Assembly (NCBI RefSeq): GCF_000717745.1
Contig: NZ_JOBH01000027.1
Span: 1-64,000, forward strand
Reading direction: 5' to 3'
Length of the DNA stretch: 64,000 bases
Source of the DNA: Streptomyces violens
Lineage (GTDB): Bacteria; Actinomycetota; Actinomycetes; Streptomycetales; Streptomycetaceae
Part shown: piece by piece, positions 1-8,650 of the stretch
Layout: each line of letters starts with the position of its first letter
How positions within the stretch are numbered: position 1 is the stretch's first letter
The notes under the pieces: model-generated
What the model was told of the DNA's origin: nothing
The model's database searches: none
The model's input: the letters and a program-made list of their open reading frames with translations, nothing else
Made by a program: the position numbers and the translations under genes

Positions 1-199
1 CGCCGAGGTCACCGTCGACCTGGTGCACCGCGAGGTACGCGCCCAGGGCATCAAGGCCGCATTCGAGCTGGACGAGAACGCCCGTTGGCGACTGCTGGAG
101 GGCCTGGACGACATCAGCCTCACCCTCCGGGAGGAAGACTCCATCGCCGCCTACGAAGCGAACAGGCCGTCCTTCAAGCCGCGTACAGTAGTGGCCTGA
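1..199 (+). CDS. leuD: 3-isopropylmalate dehydratase small subunit, C-terminal part (LeuD)
   Basis: The window opens inside this gene; 65 codons remain and it ends with TGA at 197-199. The visible protein starts AEVTVDLVHREV and ends PSFKPRTVVA, which matches the C-terminal end of LeuD. LeuD is the small subunit that, with LeuC, isomerises 2-isopropylmalate to 3-isopropylmalate in leucine biosynthesis in the cytoplasm. A conserved terminator hairpin follows immediately. leuC would be expected just upstream, outside the window. The identification rests on a short tail plus the leuD-hupS neighbourhood known in Streptomyces, so it is good but not absolute. Confidence 0.82.
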   Translation, partial: AEVTVDLVHREVRAQGIKAAFELDENARWRLLEGLDDISLTLREEDSIAAYEANRPSFKPRTVVA

Positions 200-233
200 C
201 CTCGGGGTTTTCTGGCTGAAAGACATCTTGCAT

Positions 234-271
234 ACGATGCGCTCCTTGCCACTTGGCAAGGGGCGCATCGT
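234..271 (+). terminator. leuD transcription terminator hairpin
   Basis: Arms 234-250 and 255-271 form a 17-bp stem with a single G-U wobble around the loop ACTT, followed by CTTGTTG. It lies 35 nt after the leuD stop and should end that transcript. Confidence 0.8.
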
Positions 272-335
272 CTTGTTGAGTGGCGTGTTGAGGCCCCGTG
301 AAGCGACAACTCACCGCAGATGGCACAATTAGCGC

Positions 336-581
336 ATGGAACGCGACGGCCAACTGGAGCTCTACGGTCTCGTCGCCGACCGTCTCAAGGCCGCACACAC
401 ACGAGTGCGGACACTGCAAGTCCCGGAGGGCGTACGGATGGCGCTGACCCGGAAGCTGCTCGTCATCACGGCTGCGGCAAAACACGATCTCGCCGGCGCG
501 GCGCGGCGTCTGGAGCGCTTCATGAACGACCTCGACGAAGGGCGTTATCCCGAAGACGTGGATGCCGACGGAACTCCGTGA
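336..581 (+). CDS. conserved small hypothetical protein
   Basis: An 81-residue acidic/basic helical protein (starts MERDGQLELYG, ends DVDADGTP). I recall a protein of this size between leuD and hupS in other Streptomyces, but no function is known to me. No membrane segment, signal peptide or cysteine motif is visible. The middle, with many Ala, Arg, Leu and Lys, looks alpha-helical. The start is taken at ATG 336; no clear ribosome binding site is seen, so translation may be leaderless. The opposite-strand reading frame over the same DNA is judged a shadow. Confidence 0.6.
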   Translation: MERDGQLELYGLVADRLKAAHTRVRTLQVPEGVRMALTRKLLVITAAAKHDLAGAARRLERFMNDLDEGRYPEDVDADGTP

Positions 582-626
582 CGGTCGAGTTCGTTGCGGC
601 ACAAGGGTGATTAGCCCGTTTCGTGT

Positions 627-655
627 TTGATTTGCGGTATATATCTGCCTAACGT
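627..655 (+). promoter_or_regulatory. predicted hupS promoter
   Basis: TTGATT (627-632) and TAACGT (650-655) are spaced by exactly 17 nt, a good match to the Streptomyces HrdB-type consensus TTGAC/TANNNT. Transcription would start near 662, leaving a leader of about 45 nt with the SD-like AAGGGGAAG before the GTG at 707. Confidence 0.55.
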
Positions 656-706
656 GCGAAAAAGCTTGAACACATACGTTCCAGCAATGTCTCCGAAGGG
701 GAAGAC

Positions 707-1387
707 GTGAACAAGGCGCAGCTCGTAGAAGCCATTGCCGACAAGCTCGGCGGACGTCAGAACGCCGCGGACGCGGTCGACGCGGTCCTGGACGCCATCG
801 TCCGTGCCGTGGTCGGCGGCGACCGCGTTTCGGTCACCGGATTCGGCTCGTTCGAGAAGGTCGACCGCCCGGCCCGTTACGCCCGTAACCCGCAGACGGG
901 TGAGCGGGTGCGGGTGAAGAAGACCTCCGTGCCGCGTTTCCGCGCCGGACAGGGCTTCAAGGACCTGGTCAGCGGCTCGAAGAAGCTCCCGAAGAACGAC
1001 GTGGCCGTCAAGAAGGCCCCGAAGGGCAGCCTTTCGGGCGGCGCTTCCACCCGTACGACCGCCAAGGCCGCGGCCAAGAAGGCCACCGCCAAGAAGTCGG
1101 CGGCGAAGAAGACCACGGCCGCCAAGAAGACCACCACCGCCAAGAAGGCGACGCCGGCGAAGAAGACGACCGCCGCCAAGAAGGCCACCACGGCCAAGAA
1201 GGCGACGCCGGCGAAGAAGACCGCCACGGCCAAGAAGGCCACGCCGGCCAAGAAGGCCACCACGGCGAAGAAGACCACGGCCAAGAAGACCGCCCCCGCC
1301 AAGAAGACCACGGCGAAGAAGGCCCCGGCCAAGAAGGCCACCGCCCGCAAGACCACCGCCAAGAAGACCACCGCCCGCAAGCGCTGA
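707..1387 (+). CDS. hupS: HU-family nucleoid protein with lysine-rich tail (HupS)
   Basis: A 226-residue DNA-binding protein that compacts the nucleoid. Residues 1-93 are a full HU domain, with the dimerisation helices at the N-terminus and the DNA-binding arm motif ARNPQTG. Residues 94-226 are a low-complexity tail of repeated KKAT, AKKT and PAKK units resembling eukaryotic histone H1. This two-part architecture is that of the Streptomyces sporulation-associated HupS, and the gene sits after leuD as in S. coelicolor. The GTG start has a strong upstream SD sequence. The repetitive tail makes tail length prone to variation. A terminator follows directly. Confidence 0.95.
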   Translation: MNKAQLVEAIADKLGGRQNAADAVDAVLDAIVRAVVGGDRVSVTGFGSFEKVDRPARYARNPQTGERVRVKKTSVPRFRAGQGFKDLVSGSKKLPKNDVAVKKAPKGSLSGGASTRTTAKAAAKKATAKKSAAKKTTAAKKTTTAKKATPAKKTTAAKKATTAKKATPAKKTATAKKATPAKKATTAKKTTAKKTAPAKKTTAKKAPAKKATARKTTAKKTTARKR

Positions 1388-1410
1388 CCGTCCGGCGGCG
1401 AACCTCGCGA

Positions 1411-1441
1411 CGGGCCGGGCTCCCCTGGGGAGCCCGGCCCG
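1411..1441 (+). terminator. hupS terminator hairpin
   Basis: Nearly perfect inverted repeat with arms 1411-1424 and 1428-1441 (CGGGCCGGGCTCC type stem), 24 nt after the hupS stop. GC-rich with no U-tract, which is normal for Streptomyces. Confidence 0.7.
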
Positions 1442-1480
1442 CGGTGCGTTGCCCGGCCCCCTCCCGATTAGGCTCTGACC

Positions 1481-1684
1481 ATGCAGGCCACCGCATACAC
1501 CTACGACGCCGACAGCCGCACGGGCAGCGTGCTGCTCGACGACGGCACCCCGCTGCCCTTCGACACCGCCGCCTTCGACGCGGGCGGCCTGCGGCTGCTC
1601 CGGCCCGGCCAGCGGGTCCGCATCGACGTGACCGGCGAGGGCGGCGACCGCCGCATCACCCTCATCACCCTCCAGACGTTCTGA
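1481..1684 (+). CDS. small conserved hypothetical protein, possible beta-barrel
   Basis: A 67-residue acidic protein rich in Asp, Thr and Gly. The spacing of short strands (ATAYTYD, TGSVLLDDG, QRVRIDVTG, ITLITLQTF) resembles a small OB/cold-shock-like barrel, but the RNP motifs of true cold-shock proteins are absent. The start is ATG 1481. A -10-like TAGGCT ends 6 nt before it and no SD is visible, so it is probably read from a leaderless mRNA. It stands alone between hupS and the opposing cofC gene. Function unknown. Confidence 0.6.
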   Translation: MQATAYTYDADSRTGSVLLDDGTPLPFDTAAFDAGGLRLLRPGQRVRIDVTGEGGDRRITLITLQTF

Positions 1685-1702
1685 GAGGCGCTCCGGGCCC
1701 CC

Positions 1703-2398
1703 TCAGGCCCCCGGAGCACCCAGCGCCGCGATTCCCGCCGAGATGGCCGCCGTATGGCGGGCCGTCCGCGCCCCCACGCCCAATTCCAGCGCCACCCGCA
1801 GATCCTCCGGAGTGTCCACGTCCTGCCGCACGGACCGCACGTCGGACAAAGTGATCTCCTGAGCGCCGGAAGCCGCGTGCCGGGCCCGTGAGGCGCCGCC
1901 GAAAGCCGGGGACAATTCCGCCCCCGGCGCCGCGGTCAGCAGCGTCGTCCCTATTTCCGCCGCATCCGCGAGAAATGCACGCGGAAATTGCGCGGCCGCG
2001 GCGAGCACCCGTTCCAGTTCCGCCGGACGCAGCGCCGGGAGATCCGCATTGAGCGCCGCCACCGCCGCACCGGGACGGTACGCCCGTACGGTGTGCGCCC
2101 CGTACGCGATTGCGGGATTCAGCCCCGCCGCCGGTACATCGGCCACGATGCGCGCCCCGAGGCCCGCGAGCGCCTCACCGGCCTGCGGATCATCCGTGAC
2201 AACCACCACATCGCGCACCACCGGACATTCCAGCGCCGCGGCCACCGTGTCCAGGGCGAACGCCAGTGCCAGCCGGGGCCGGAAGCGCGCGTCCGCCGCG
2301 GCGGACAGCCTGCTCTTGGCCCGCACCAGCGGTTTCAGAGGCACCACCAGGCTCCACACCGCATCCGCTCCTTCTTCTCGCATCGGCAGCATTGTCAC
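1703..2398 (-). CDS. cofC: 2-phospho-L-lactate guanylyltransferase (CofC)
   Basis: 231 residues; makes the nucleotide-activated lactyl (or PEP) donor used by CofD in cofactor F420 synthesis. The N-terminus VVPLKPLVRAKSRL is the nucleotide-binding signature of CofC. It is followed by VVVTDDP and NADLPALRP, the acidic metal-binding segments of this nucleotidyltransferase fold, and length is normal for the family. The gene is transcribed opposite to both neighbours. The annotated ATG at 2398 could be replaced by ATG 2392 or 2383. Streptomyces makes F420, so the function fits. Confidence 0.88.
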   Translation of the reverse strand: MTMLPMREEGADAVWSLVVPLKPLVRAKSRLSAAADARFRPRLALAFALDTVAAALECPVVRDVVVVTDDPQAGEALAGLGARIVADVPAAGLNPAIAYGAHTVRAYRPGAAVAALNADLPALRPAELERVLAAAAQFPRAFLADAAEIGTTLLTAAPGAELSPAFGGASRARHAASGAQEITLSDVRSVRQDVDTPEDLRVALELGVGARTARHTAAISAGIAALGAPGA

Positions 2399-2523
2399 CC
2401 GCTGCCGCCGCCCGCAGCAGGGCGCGGGGATACGGTGTCCTCGACAGACCGGGTACCGGGGGCGACACTTGTGCGGCTGCCGGGTCGCCGCAGCTCAGCA
2501 GGTCCCATTAGGAGGGTGTCCGA

Positions 2524-3315
2524 GTGTCCCGCCACAGAATCGGCTTCTGGTACCGCCTCGCAGCGGTCATCGCAAAACCGCCGCTCGTGGTGCTGTTCAA
2601 GCGGGACTGGCAGGGAATGGAGCACATTCCCGCCGAGGGCGGATTCATTACCGCGGTCAACCACAACTCGTATCTCGACCCGCTCTCCTACGCGCACTAT
2701 CAGTACAACAGCGGACGCGTCCCGCGATTCCTCGCCAAGAGCGGCCTCTTCAAGGGCGGCTTCGTCGGCGCCATCATGCGCGGCACGGGACAGATCCCGG
2801 TCTACCGCGAATCCACCGACGCGGCCACCGCGTTCCGCGCCGCCGTGGACGCCATCAACCGCGGCGAATGCGTCGCCTTCTACCCCGAAGGCACCCTCAC
2901 CCGGGACCCCGACATGTGGCCCATGCAGGGCAAGACCGGCGCCGCCCGCGTCGCACTGCTCACCAAGGCGCCCGTCATCCCGGTCGCCCAGTGGGGCGCC
3001 AACGAAGCGATGCCGCCGTACGCCAAGGAGAAGAAGCTCCGCCTCTTCCCGCGCAAGACGCTGCGCGTGAAGGCGGGCCCGCCGGTCGACCTGGCCGAGT
3101 TCTACGGCCAGGAGCCCACCGCCGAGGTGCTGCGCGCCGTCACCGACCGCATCATGGCCTCGGTGACCGCCATCCTGGCCGAGGTCCGCGACGAACCCGC
3201 GCCGGCCGAGCCGTACGACCACCGCAAGGCCCGCGCCGAACAGCGCCGGAAGAACCAGCAGATGCGGCGGCGGGACAAGACGCCCGGCGCCACTCAGGAG
3301 GATGAAGGCAAGTGA
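2524..3315 (+). CDS. plsC: 1-acyl-sn-glycerol-3-phosphate acyltransferase (PlsC family)
   Basis: 263 residues. It transfers an acyl chain to lysophosphatidate to make phosphatidate, on the cytoplasmic face of the membrane. The catalytic H(X4)D motif is NHNSYLD with His47 and Asp52, and the substrate-binding YPEGTLTRDP motif lies near residue 120. The C-terminal 30 residues are highly charged (RKARAEQRRKNQQ), which is typical of actinobacterial copies. It starts at GTG 2524 after GGAGG and overlaps gpsA by 4 nt, so the two phospholipid-backbone genes form an operon. Confidence 0.9.
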   Translation: MSRHRIGFWYRLAAVIAKPPLVVLFKRDWQGMEHIPAEGGFITAVNHNSYLDPLSYAHYQYNSGRVPRFLAKSGLFKGGFVGAIMRGTGQIPVYRESTDAATAFRAAVDAINRGECVAFYPEGTLTRDPDMWPMQGKTGAARVALLTKAPVIPVAQWGANEAMPPYAKEKKLRLFPRKTLRVKAGPPVDLAEFYGQEPTAEVLRAVTDRIMASVTAILAEVRDEPAPAEPYDHRKARAEQRRKNQQMRRRDKTPGATQEDEGK

Positions 3316-4313
3316 CGCGCTGCGCCGTCTACGGCACGGGGTCGTGGGGCACCGCATTCGCGATGGTGCTGGCCGACGCGGGCTGCGAGGTGACCCTGTG
3401 GGGCCGCCGCGCCGAGCTCGCCGAGGCCATCAACACCGGCCGCACCAACCCCGACTACCTCCCGGGCGTGGAGCTGCCGCAGACCGTACGGGCCACCACC
3501 GATCCCGCCGAGGCCGCCGCCGGCGCGGAGTTCACCGTCCTCGCCGTACCGTCCCAGACGCTGCGCACCAACCTCGCGGACTGGGCGCCGCTGCTGCCCT
3601 CCGACACCGTCCTGGTGTCCCTGATGAAGGGCATCGAGCTCGGTACGGCCAAGCGGATGAGCGAGGTCATCGAAGAGGTCGCCAAGGTGCCCGCCGAGCG
3701 GGTGGCCGTGCTGACCGGCCCGAACCTCGCCAAGGAGATCGCCGCCCGGCAGCCCGCCGCCGCCGTCGTCGCCTGCACCGACGAGGCCGTCGCCACCCGC
3801 CTGCAGGCCGCCTGCCACACCCCGTACTTCCGCCCGTACACCACCACCGACGTGGTGGGCGCGGAGCTGGGCGGCGCGGTGAAGAACGTCATCGGCCTCG
3901 CGGTGGGCATCGCGGGCGGCATGGGCCTCGGCGACAACGCCAAGGCATCCCTCATCACCCGCGGCCTCGCGGAAACCATGCGGCTGGGGCTCGCGCTGGG
4001 GGCCGACCCGGCCACGTTCGCGGGGCTGGCGGGCATGGGCGACCTGGTCGCCACCTGCTCCTCGCCGCTCTCCCGGAACAACACCTTCGGCCAGAACCTC
4101 GGCCGCGGCATGAGCCTCGAAGAGACCATCGCCGTCACCAAGCAGACCGCCGAGGGCGTGAAGTCCTGCGAATCGGTGCTGGACCTGGCCCGCCGGCACG
4201 GCGTCGAGATGCCCATCACGGAGACGGTCGTGAGCATCGTCCACGACGCGAAGCCGCCGCTGGTGGCCCTGAAGGAACTGATGTCGCGGTCGGCGAAGCC
4301 GGAGCGGCACTGA
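3312..4313 (+). CDS. gpsA: glycerol-3-phosphate dehydrogenase [NAD(P)+]
   Basis: 333 residues; reduces dihydroxyacetone phosphate to sn-glycerol 3-phosphate, the phospholipid backbone. The dinucleotide fold is at the N-terminus (YGTGSWG, residues 7-13), and the catalytic Lys is in GGAVKNVIGLAVG near residue 195. The GLAGMGDLVATCSS motif is typical of GpsA. The GTG start overlaps the plsC stop, indicating translational coupling; the product feeds the acyltransferases. Full length with no anomalies. Confidence 0.95.
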   Translation: MTRCAVYGTGSWGTAFAMVLADAGCEVTLWGRRAELAEAINTGRTNPDYLPGVELPQTVRATTDPAEAAAGAEFTVLAVPSQTLRTNLADWAPLLPSDTVLVSLMKGIELGTAKRMSEVIEEVAKVPAERVAVLTGPNLAKEIAARQPAAAVVACTDEAVATRLQAACHTPYFRPYTTTDVVGAELGGAVKNVIGLAVGIAGGMGLGDNAKASLITRGLAETMRLGLALGADPATFAGLAGMGDLVATCSSPLSRNNTFGQNLGRGMSLEETIAVTKQTAEGVKSCESVLDLARRHGVEMPITETVVSIVHDAKPPLVALKELMSRSAKPERH

Positions 4314-4314
4314 A

Positions 4315-4380
4315 CGGGCGGTTGTCCACAGGCTCCCGACGGCCGCAAGCCGTGAACCGCCCGTTGTCCACAGGCCCCGA
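4315..4380 (+). promoter_or_regulatory. pair of DnaA boxes in a short repeat
   Basis: Two perfect copies of the Streptomyces-preferred DnaA box TTGTCCACA occur at 4322-4330 and 4364-4372, in the same orientation and 42 bp apart. They sit inside a direct repeat (CCACAGG then CCGACGGC in both) and also within an inverted repeat (CGGGCGGTT at 4315 with AACCGCCCG at 4355) that can act as the gpsA terminator. Extra-oriC DnaA box clusters are known in Streptomyces; whether this is one that was studied I cannot tell. Confidence 0.6.
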
Positions 4381-4572
4381 CGGCGATGAGCCGTAGGCGT
4401 TACCTTCGCGGCATGCCGCTTCTGGGCGGCATGTGTGGTGGAGGTGGGGGAGGGGCCTTGGCCACGGTACGGAAGTTCCCCGAAGTTCTCCCGCTGGTCT
4501 GGGGAGAGGGAGGGGCCCTGCCCAGGAACGCGGGGGCGTGGCCCATTGAAGCGCCCCACACCCCCCAAGACA

Positions 4573-4601
4573 TTCGCATCCGCCGTACCAACAGGTAGTC
4601 T
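4573..4601 (+). promoter_or_regulatory. predicted ddlA promoter
   Basis: TTCGCA (4573-4578), a 17-nt spacer, then TAGTCT (4596-4601). The start codon is 9 nt after the -10 box, so the transcript would be leaderless or nearly so; no SD is present. Confidence 0.5.
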
Positions 4602-4610
4602 CGGTCCGAT

Positions 4611-5765
4611 ATGAGCAGCGAGACCTCCTCCCAGAAGCCCCGCGTCGCCGTCGTGTTCGGCGGGCGCAGCTCCGAGCACGCCATCTCCGTGGTCACCGCG
4701 GGCGCCGTCCTGAGCGCCATCGACCGTGAGAAGTACGACGTGCTGCCGATCGGCATCACGACGGACGGCCGCTGGGCGCTGACCGCCGACGAGCCGGAGC
4801 GGATGGCCATCACGGACCGGAAGCTGCCGAGCGTGGCGGAGCTGGCCGAGTCCGCCGACGGCGCCGTGGTCCTGCCGGTCGACCCCACCAGCCGTGAGGT
4901 CGTCTACAGCGAGCCCGGCCAGGTACCGAAGGCGCTCGGCGACGTCGACGTGGTCTTCCCCGTCCTGCACGGCCCGTACGGCGAGGACGGCACCCTCCAG
5001 GGCCTCCTGGAGCTGTCCGGCGTGCCCTACGTGGGCTCCGGCGTGCTCTCCTCGGCCGTCGGCCAGGACAAGGACTACATGAAGCGGGTGTTCGCCTCCT
5101 TCGGGCTGCCGGTCGGCCCGTACGAGGTCATCCGCCCGCGCGAGTGGGAGCAGACCGGTCCGAATGGAGAAAAGGGCGCGGCGGCGCGCAAGAAGATCGT
5201 GGACTTCGCCGGTGAGCACGGCTGGCCGCTGTTCGTGAAGCCCGCCCGCGCCGGCTCCTCCATGGGCATCTCCAAGGTGGACGACCTCGCCGGGCTGGAC
5301 GAGGCCATCGAGGAGGCCCGCCGCCACGACCCGAAGATCCTGGTCGAGTCGCTGCTGAGCGGCCGGGAGATCGAGTGCGGCGTGCTGGAGTTCGAGGACG
5401 GCCCGCGGGCCAGCGTCCCGGCCGAGATCCCGCCGGTCACCGCGCACGACTTCTACGACTTCGAGGCCAAGTACATCGACTCCGCCACCGGACTGGTGCC
5501 CGCGCCGCTCACCGAGGAGCAGACCGCGCGCGTCCAGGAGCTGGCCGTCGAGGCGTTCGAGGCGGCGTCCTGCGAGGGCCTGGTGCGCGCCGACTTCTTC
5601 CTGCAGGACAACGGCGAGTTCGTCATCAACGAGATCAACACGCTGCCGGGCTTCACGCCCATTTCGATGTACCCGCGGATGTGGCAGGAGTCCGGGGTGA
5701 GCTACGCCGAGCTGGTGGACCGGCTCATCCAGGCGGCGCTGCGGCGCTCCACGGGCCTGCGCTGA
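4611..5765 (+). CDS. ddlA: D-alanine--D-alanine ligase
   Basis: 384 residues; ATP-grasp ligase joining two D-Ala for the peptidoglycan stem peptide. The N-terminus VVFGGRSSEHAISVVTAG carries the first D-Ala site. The ATP-grasp core includes LFVKPARAGSSMGISKV, and the metal-binding C-terminal segment is NEINTLPGFTPISMYP. Length is within the usual range for the larger actinobacterial form. It is monocistronic, with its own near-leaderless promoter. The following gene is convergent. Confidence 0.95.
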   Translation: MSSETSSQKPRVAVVFGGRSSEHAISVVTAGAVLSAIDREKYDVLPIGITTDGRWALTADEPERMAITDRKLPSVAELAESADGAVVLPVDPTSREVVYSEPGQVPKALGDVDVVFPVLHGPYGEDGTLQGLLELSGVPYVGSGVLSSAVGQDKDYMKRVFASFGLPVGPYEVIRPREWEQTGPNGEKGAAARKKIVDFAGEHGWPLFVKPARAGSSMGISKVDDLAGLDEAIEEARRHDPKILVESLLSGREIECGVLEFEDGPRASVPAEIPPVTAHDFYDFEAKYIDSATGLVPAPLTEEQTARVQELAVEAFEAASCEGLVRADFFLQDNGEFVINEINTLPGFTPISMYPRMWQESGVSYAELVDRLIQAALRRSTGLR

Positions 5766-5795
5766 GCCCGGCCGGGCGGACGGTCGGGGCGTGTC

Positions 5796-6299
5796 CTACA
5801 CGACCCCGACCGGGACGGTCTTCTTCACCGCCGACGCCAGGTCGGTGAGTACATCGACCTCGGGCGCGTACTTCCCCGGTACGGTCACCTCGACGTGCGC
5901 GCGGCGCAGCACGGTCGTGAAGCGGTAGCCGTCGTCCTGTTTCTCGAAGAGCCACTCGACGCCGTTGATTTCCGCGGCGTCCTGCAGCGGGTTGTAATGT
6001 TCATTACCAGGCTTCAGTACGTCGGGCTCCGGCACGCCGCAGCGCAGCTGTACGGCGGGCTCGCCCCACACGGCGGTGAAGTCGGAGACGGGATCGGCGG
6101 TCCGCCGCTTCAGACCGTCCACGGCGTCGGGCAGTTTCCCGTGCAGCGCCCGGCAGAGCCGGGCCTGCTCCCCCTTCGGGGCGGGAACCGCCACGCTCGC
6201 CGAATCGTCGGACGGGGCACAGCCCGCCACTGCGATCAGTACGGCGAGCAGCGGCGGAGCGAGCGACCGGCCTGGCGAGGATTTCACCCGGCCGAGCAT
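5796..6299 (-). CDS. DUF3515 family lipoprotein
   Basis: 167 residues. A hydrophobic signal segment (residues 13-26) ends in a lipobox LIAVAGC with Cys27, so the mature protein should be lipid-anchored to the outer face of the membrane. The rest contains a paired-Cys-like layout (RLCRAL and RCGVPEP). I recall DUF3515 proteins occurring beside ddl, the short Lrp-like gene and thiL in Streptomyces. Function unknown. It ends facing ddlA and starts 8 nt after the Lrp-like gene's stop on the same strand, so the two are probably cotranscribed. Confidence 0.8.
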   Translation of the reverse strand: MLGRVKSSPGRSLAPPLLAVLIAVAGCAPSDDSASVAVPAPKGEQARLCRALHGKLPDAVDGLKRRTADPVSDFTAVWGEPAVQLRCGVPEPDVLKPGNEHYNPLQDAAEINGVEWLFEKQDDGYRFTTVLRRAHVEVTVPGKYAPEVDVLTDLASAVKKTVPVGVV

Positions 6300-6307
6300 A
6301 CGGGGGA

Positions 6308-6541
6308 CTAGATATGAACCACCGGGCAGGTCAGCGTGCGCGTGATGCCGTCCACTTGCTGGACTTTGGCGACCACCATGCGGCCCAGATCATCGACCGT
6401 GTCAGCCTGGGCACGCACGATCACGTCGTAGGGACCGGTCACGTCCTCGGCCTGGATCACACCGGGCAGTTTGGCGATCACTTCGGCGACCGCGGACGCC
6501 TTGCCGACCTCGGTCTGGATCAGGATGTACGCCTGTACCAC
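6308..6541 (-). CDS. stand-alone Lrp/AsnC ligand-binding (RAM) domain protein
   Basis: 77 residues forming only the RAM ligand-binding/oligomerisation domain (AYILIQTEVGKA...VTGPYDVIVRAQ). The DNA-binding helix-turn-helix of full Lrp/AsnC regulators is missing. Such free RAM proteins are thought to bind amino acids or to modulate full-length Lrp proteins by mixed oligomers. It leads the two-gene minus-strand unit with the DUF3515 lipoprotein gene and is divergent from thiL. Confidence 0.85.
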   Translation of the reverse strand: MVQAYILIQTEVGKASAVAEVIAKLPGVIQAEDVTGPYDVIVRAQADTVDDLGRMVVAKVQQVDGITRTLTCPVVHI

Positions 6542-6765
6542 GGGACCTCCAGGGCGGCTTCGAGGATCATGTGGGAAGAAGGGACGCCACGGTACCGCGT
6601 CGCCGAGCGGAGCGGGGAGACCCGCGCGGCGGACGCGGTGAACAGTTCGCGGCCGCCGGCGCGGAACGCGTCACCCGGAGCGCGGCCGTCCGGGAAGGCG
6701 GCGCAGGCCGTGCGCGACGCGTCAGTGGAGTACGGAAGGTCCGTACGCATGGGAAGGGCAACAGC

Positions 6766-7734
6766 ATGAAGGGCACCGTCGGCGAGTTGGGGGAGTTCGG
6801 CCTCATCAGAGAGCTGACCTCGCGGCTCACCTCCACCCCGGCCGTACGCATCGGACCGGGCGACGACGCCGCCGTGGTCACCGCGCCGGACCGCCGGGTC
6901 GTGGCCAGTACGGACGTACTCCTCGAAGGGCGGCACTTCCGCCGCGACTGGTCCACCGCCTACGACGTCGGCCGCAAGGCCGCGGCCCAGAACCTCGCCG
7001 ACATCGCCGCCATGGGCGCGGTCCCCACCGCCATCCTGCTCGGCCTCGTGGTGCCCGCCGAACTCCCCGCCACGTGGGCGACGGAACTGATGGACGGGCT
7101 GCGGGACGAGTGCCAGGTGGCGGGCGCCGCAGTGGTCGGCGGCGACGTCGTACGCGGCGAGATCATCACCGTCGCCATCACCGCCCTCGGCGACCTGCGC
7201 AACGCCGAGCCGGTCACCCGGGGCGGCGCCCAGCCCGGCGACGTCGTCGCGGTCACCGGCTGGCTCGGCTGGTCGGCGGCGGGCCACGCCGTCCTCACCC
7301 GCGGCTTCCGCTCCCCGCGCGCCTTCGTGGAGGCGCACCGCAGGCCGGAGCCGCCGTACCACGCGGGCCCCGCGGCCGCCGGGCTCGGCGCGACCGCCAT
7401 GACGGACGTCAGCGACGGCCTGGTCGCCGACCTCGGGCACATCGCCGAGGCCAGCAAGGTCCGTATCGACCTGCAGTCCCAGAAGATCGACGTGCCCTCG
7501 CAGATGGCCGACATCGGTACGGCGTGCGGCGTGGACCCGCTGCAGTGGGTGCTCTCCGGCGGCGAGGACCACGCGATCGTCGCGACCTTCCCGCCGGACG
7601 TGAAGCTCCCCGCCCGCTGGAAGGTCATCGGCGAGGTCCTCAACCCCTCCGCGCTGCCCCAGGTCACGGTGGACGGCGCGCCCTGGACCAAGGGCGGCTG
7701 GGACCACTTCGGCGACGACGACGTGGTCGGCTAG
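6766..7734 (+). CDS. thiL: thiamine-monophosphate kinase
   Basis: 322 residues; phosphorylates thiamine monophosphate to the active cofactor TPP. The N-terminus GEFGLIRELTSR and the glycine/aspartate motif IGPGDDAAVV are the ATP/Mg-binding signature of the PurM/ThiL fold. TDVLLEGRHFRRDW and MTDVSDGLVADLGH are also family motifs. An open frame extends upstream to 6571, but ATG 6766 is chosen because it follows the SD GGAAGGG and begins where homology begins. Divergent from the Lrp-like gene; thiD follows 50 nt downstream. Confidence 0.92.
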   Translation: MKGTVGELGEFGLIRELTSRLTSTPAVRIGPGDDAAVVTAPDRRVVASTDVLLEGRHFRRDWSTAYDVGRKAAAQNLADIAAMGAVPTAILLGLVVPAELPATWATELMDGLRDECQVAGAAVVGGDVVRGEIITVAITALGDLRNAEPVTRGGAQPGDVVAVTGWLGWSAAGHAVLTRGFRSPRAFVEAHRRPEPPYHAGPAAAGLGATAMTDVSDGLVADLGHIAEASKVRIDLQSQKIDVPSQMADIGTACGVDPLQWVLSGGEDHAIVATFPPDVKLPARWKVIGEVLNPSALPQVTVDGAPWTKGGWDHFGDDDVVG

Positions 7735-7784
7735 CCCGGGGCCGACATGGCCGGCCGGATTCGGCGGTCGATTAGATTCGGGGC

Positions 7785-8579
7785 ATGCACACACCACCCC
7801 GCGTCCTGACCGTCGCAGGCTCCGACTCCGGTGGCGGCGCCGGCATCCAGGCCGACCTGAAGACGATGCTGGCGCTCGGCACGCACGGCATGAGCGTGCT
7901 GACCGCCGTCACCGCGCAGAACTCCCTGGGCGTCCAGGGCGCCTGGGAGCTGCCCGTCGAGGCGGTGACGGCGCAGTTCCGCAGTGTCGTGGACGACATC
8001 GGCGTCCAGGCGGTCAAGACGGGGATGCTCTCCTCGCCCGAGCTCGTCGAGACGGTGGCCGGGCTGCTCGCGGACCTGGACGCCCCTGTGGTCATCGACC
8101 CGGTCGGCGTTTCCAAGCACGGCGACTCGCTGCTCGCCGCCACGGCCCTGGACGCGGTCCGTACGAAGCTGCTGCCGACCGCGACCGTCGCGACCCCCAA
8201 CCTGGACGAGGTGGCCCGGCTCACGGGCGTACAGGTCCGGGAAGAGGCCGATATGCGGGGGGCGGCCGCGGCGATCCTGGCCCACGGCCCGCGCTGGGCG
8301 CTGATCAAGGGCGGCCATCTGGCGTCCTCGGAGGAGGCGGTGGATCTCCTCACCGACGGTGATCAGGAGTACTGGCTGCGCGCCCCGCGCCACGACAACC
8401 GGCACACGCACGGCACGGGCTGCACGCTCGCCAGCGCGATCGCCGCCCGGCTCGCGCACGGCGACACCGTCCCGGAGGCCGTGGCGGCGGCGAAGGAGTA
8501 CGTCACGGGCGCGATCGCGGCCGGCTTCCGGCTGGGCGGCGGCATCGGTCCCGTCGATCACGGGTGGCGGCTGCGCTGA
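7785..8579 (+). CDS. thiD: hydroxymethylpyrimidine/phosphomethylpyrimidine kinase
   Basis: 264 residues; phosphorylates HMP and HMP-P to the pyrimidine half of thiamine. The N-terminus [17 protein letters not shown] and the ATP-site segment [16 protein letters not shown] are diagnostic of ThiD in the ribokinase fold. It follows thiL, giving a small thiamine pair. A -10-like TAGATT (7773-7778) lies 6 nt before ATG 7785 and no SD is visible, so it may be transcribed as a leaderless mRNA from its own promoter. No TPP riboswitch was recognised upstream. Confidence 0.95.
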   Translation: MHTPPRVLTVAGSDSGGGAGIQADLKTMLALGTHGMSVLTAVTAQNSLGVQGAWELPVEAVTAQFRSVVDDIGVQAVKTGMLSSPELVETVAGLLADLDAPVVIDPVGVSKHGDSLLAATALDAVRTKLLPTATVATPNLDEVARLTGVQVREEADMRGAAAAILAHGPRWALIKGGHLASSEEAVDLLTDGDQEYWLRAPRHDNRHTHGTGCTLASAIAARLAHGDTVPEAVAAAKEYVTGAIAAGFRLGGGIGPVDHGWRLR

Positions 8580-8650
8580 GTACTGCCGCGGGGGCGGCCC
8601 CTCGTGGGTACGCCCCCGCCCGTGCGGCCCCCGGGCACCGAAAAGAACGA

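Noticed and set aside
174..602. A 142-codon minus-strand frame over the leuD terminator
   Set aside because: It crosses a conserved terminator hairpin and overlaps the plus-strand 81-residue gene; no recognisable features.
4386..4598. A 70-codon frame between gpsA and ddlA
   Set aside because: Gly-rich run, no SD, and it covers the ddlA promoter.
7735..7784. TPP riboswitch before thiD
   Set aside because: The interval is only 50 nt and holds a -10-like box next to the start; none of the conserved TPP aptamer segments is present.
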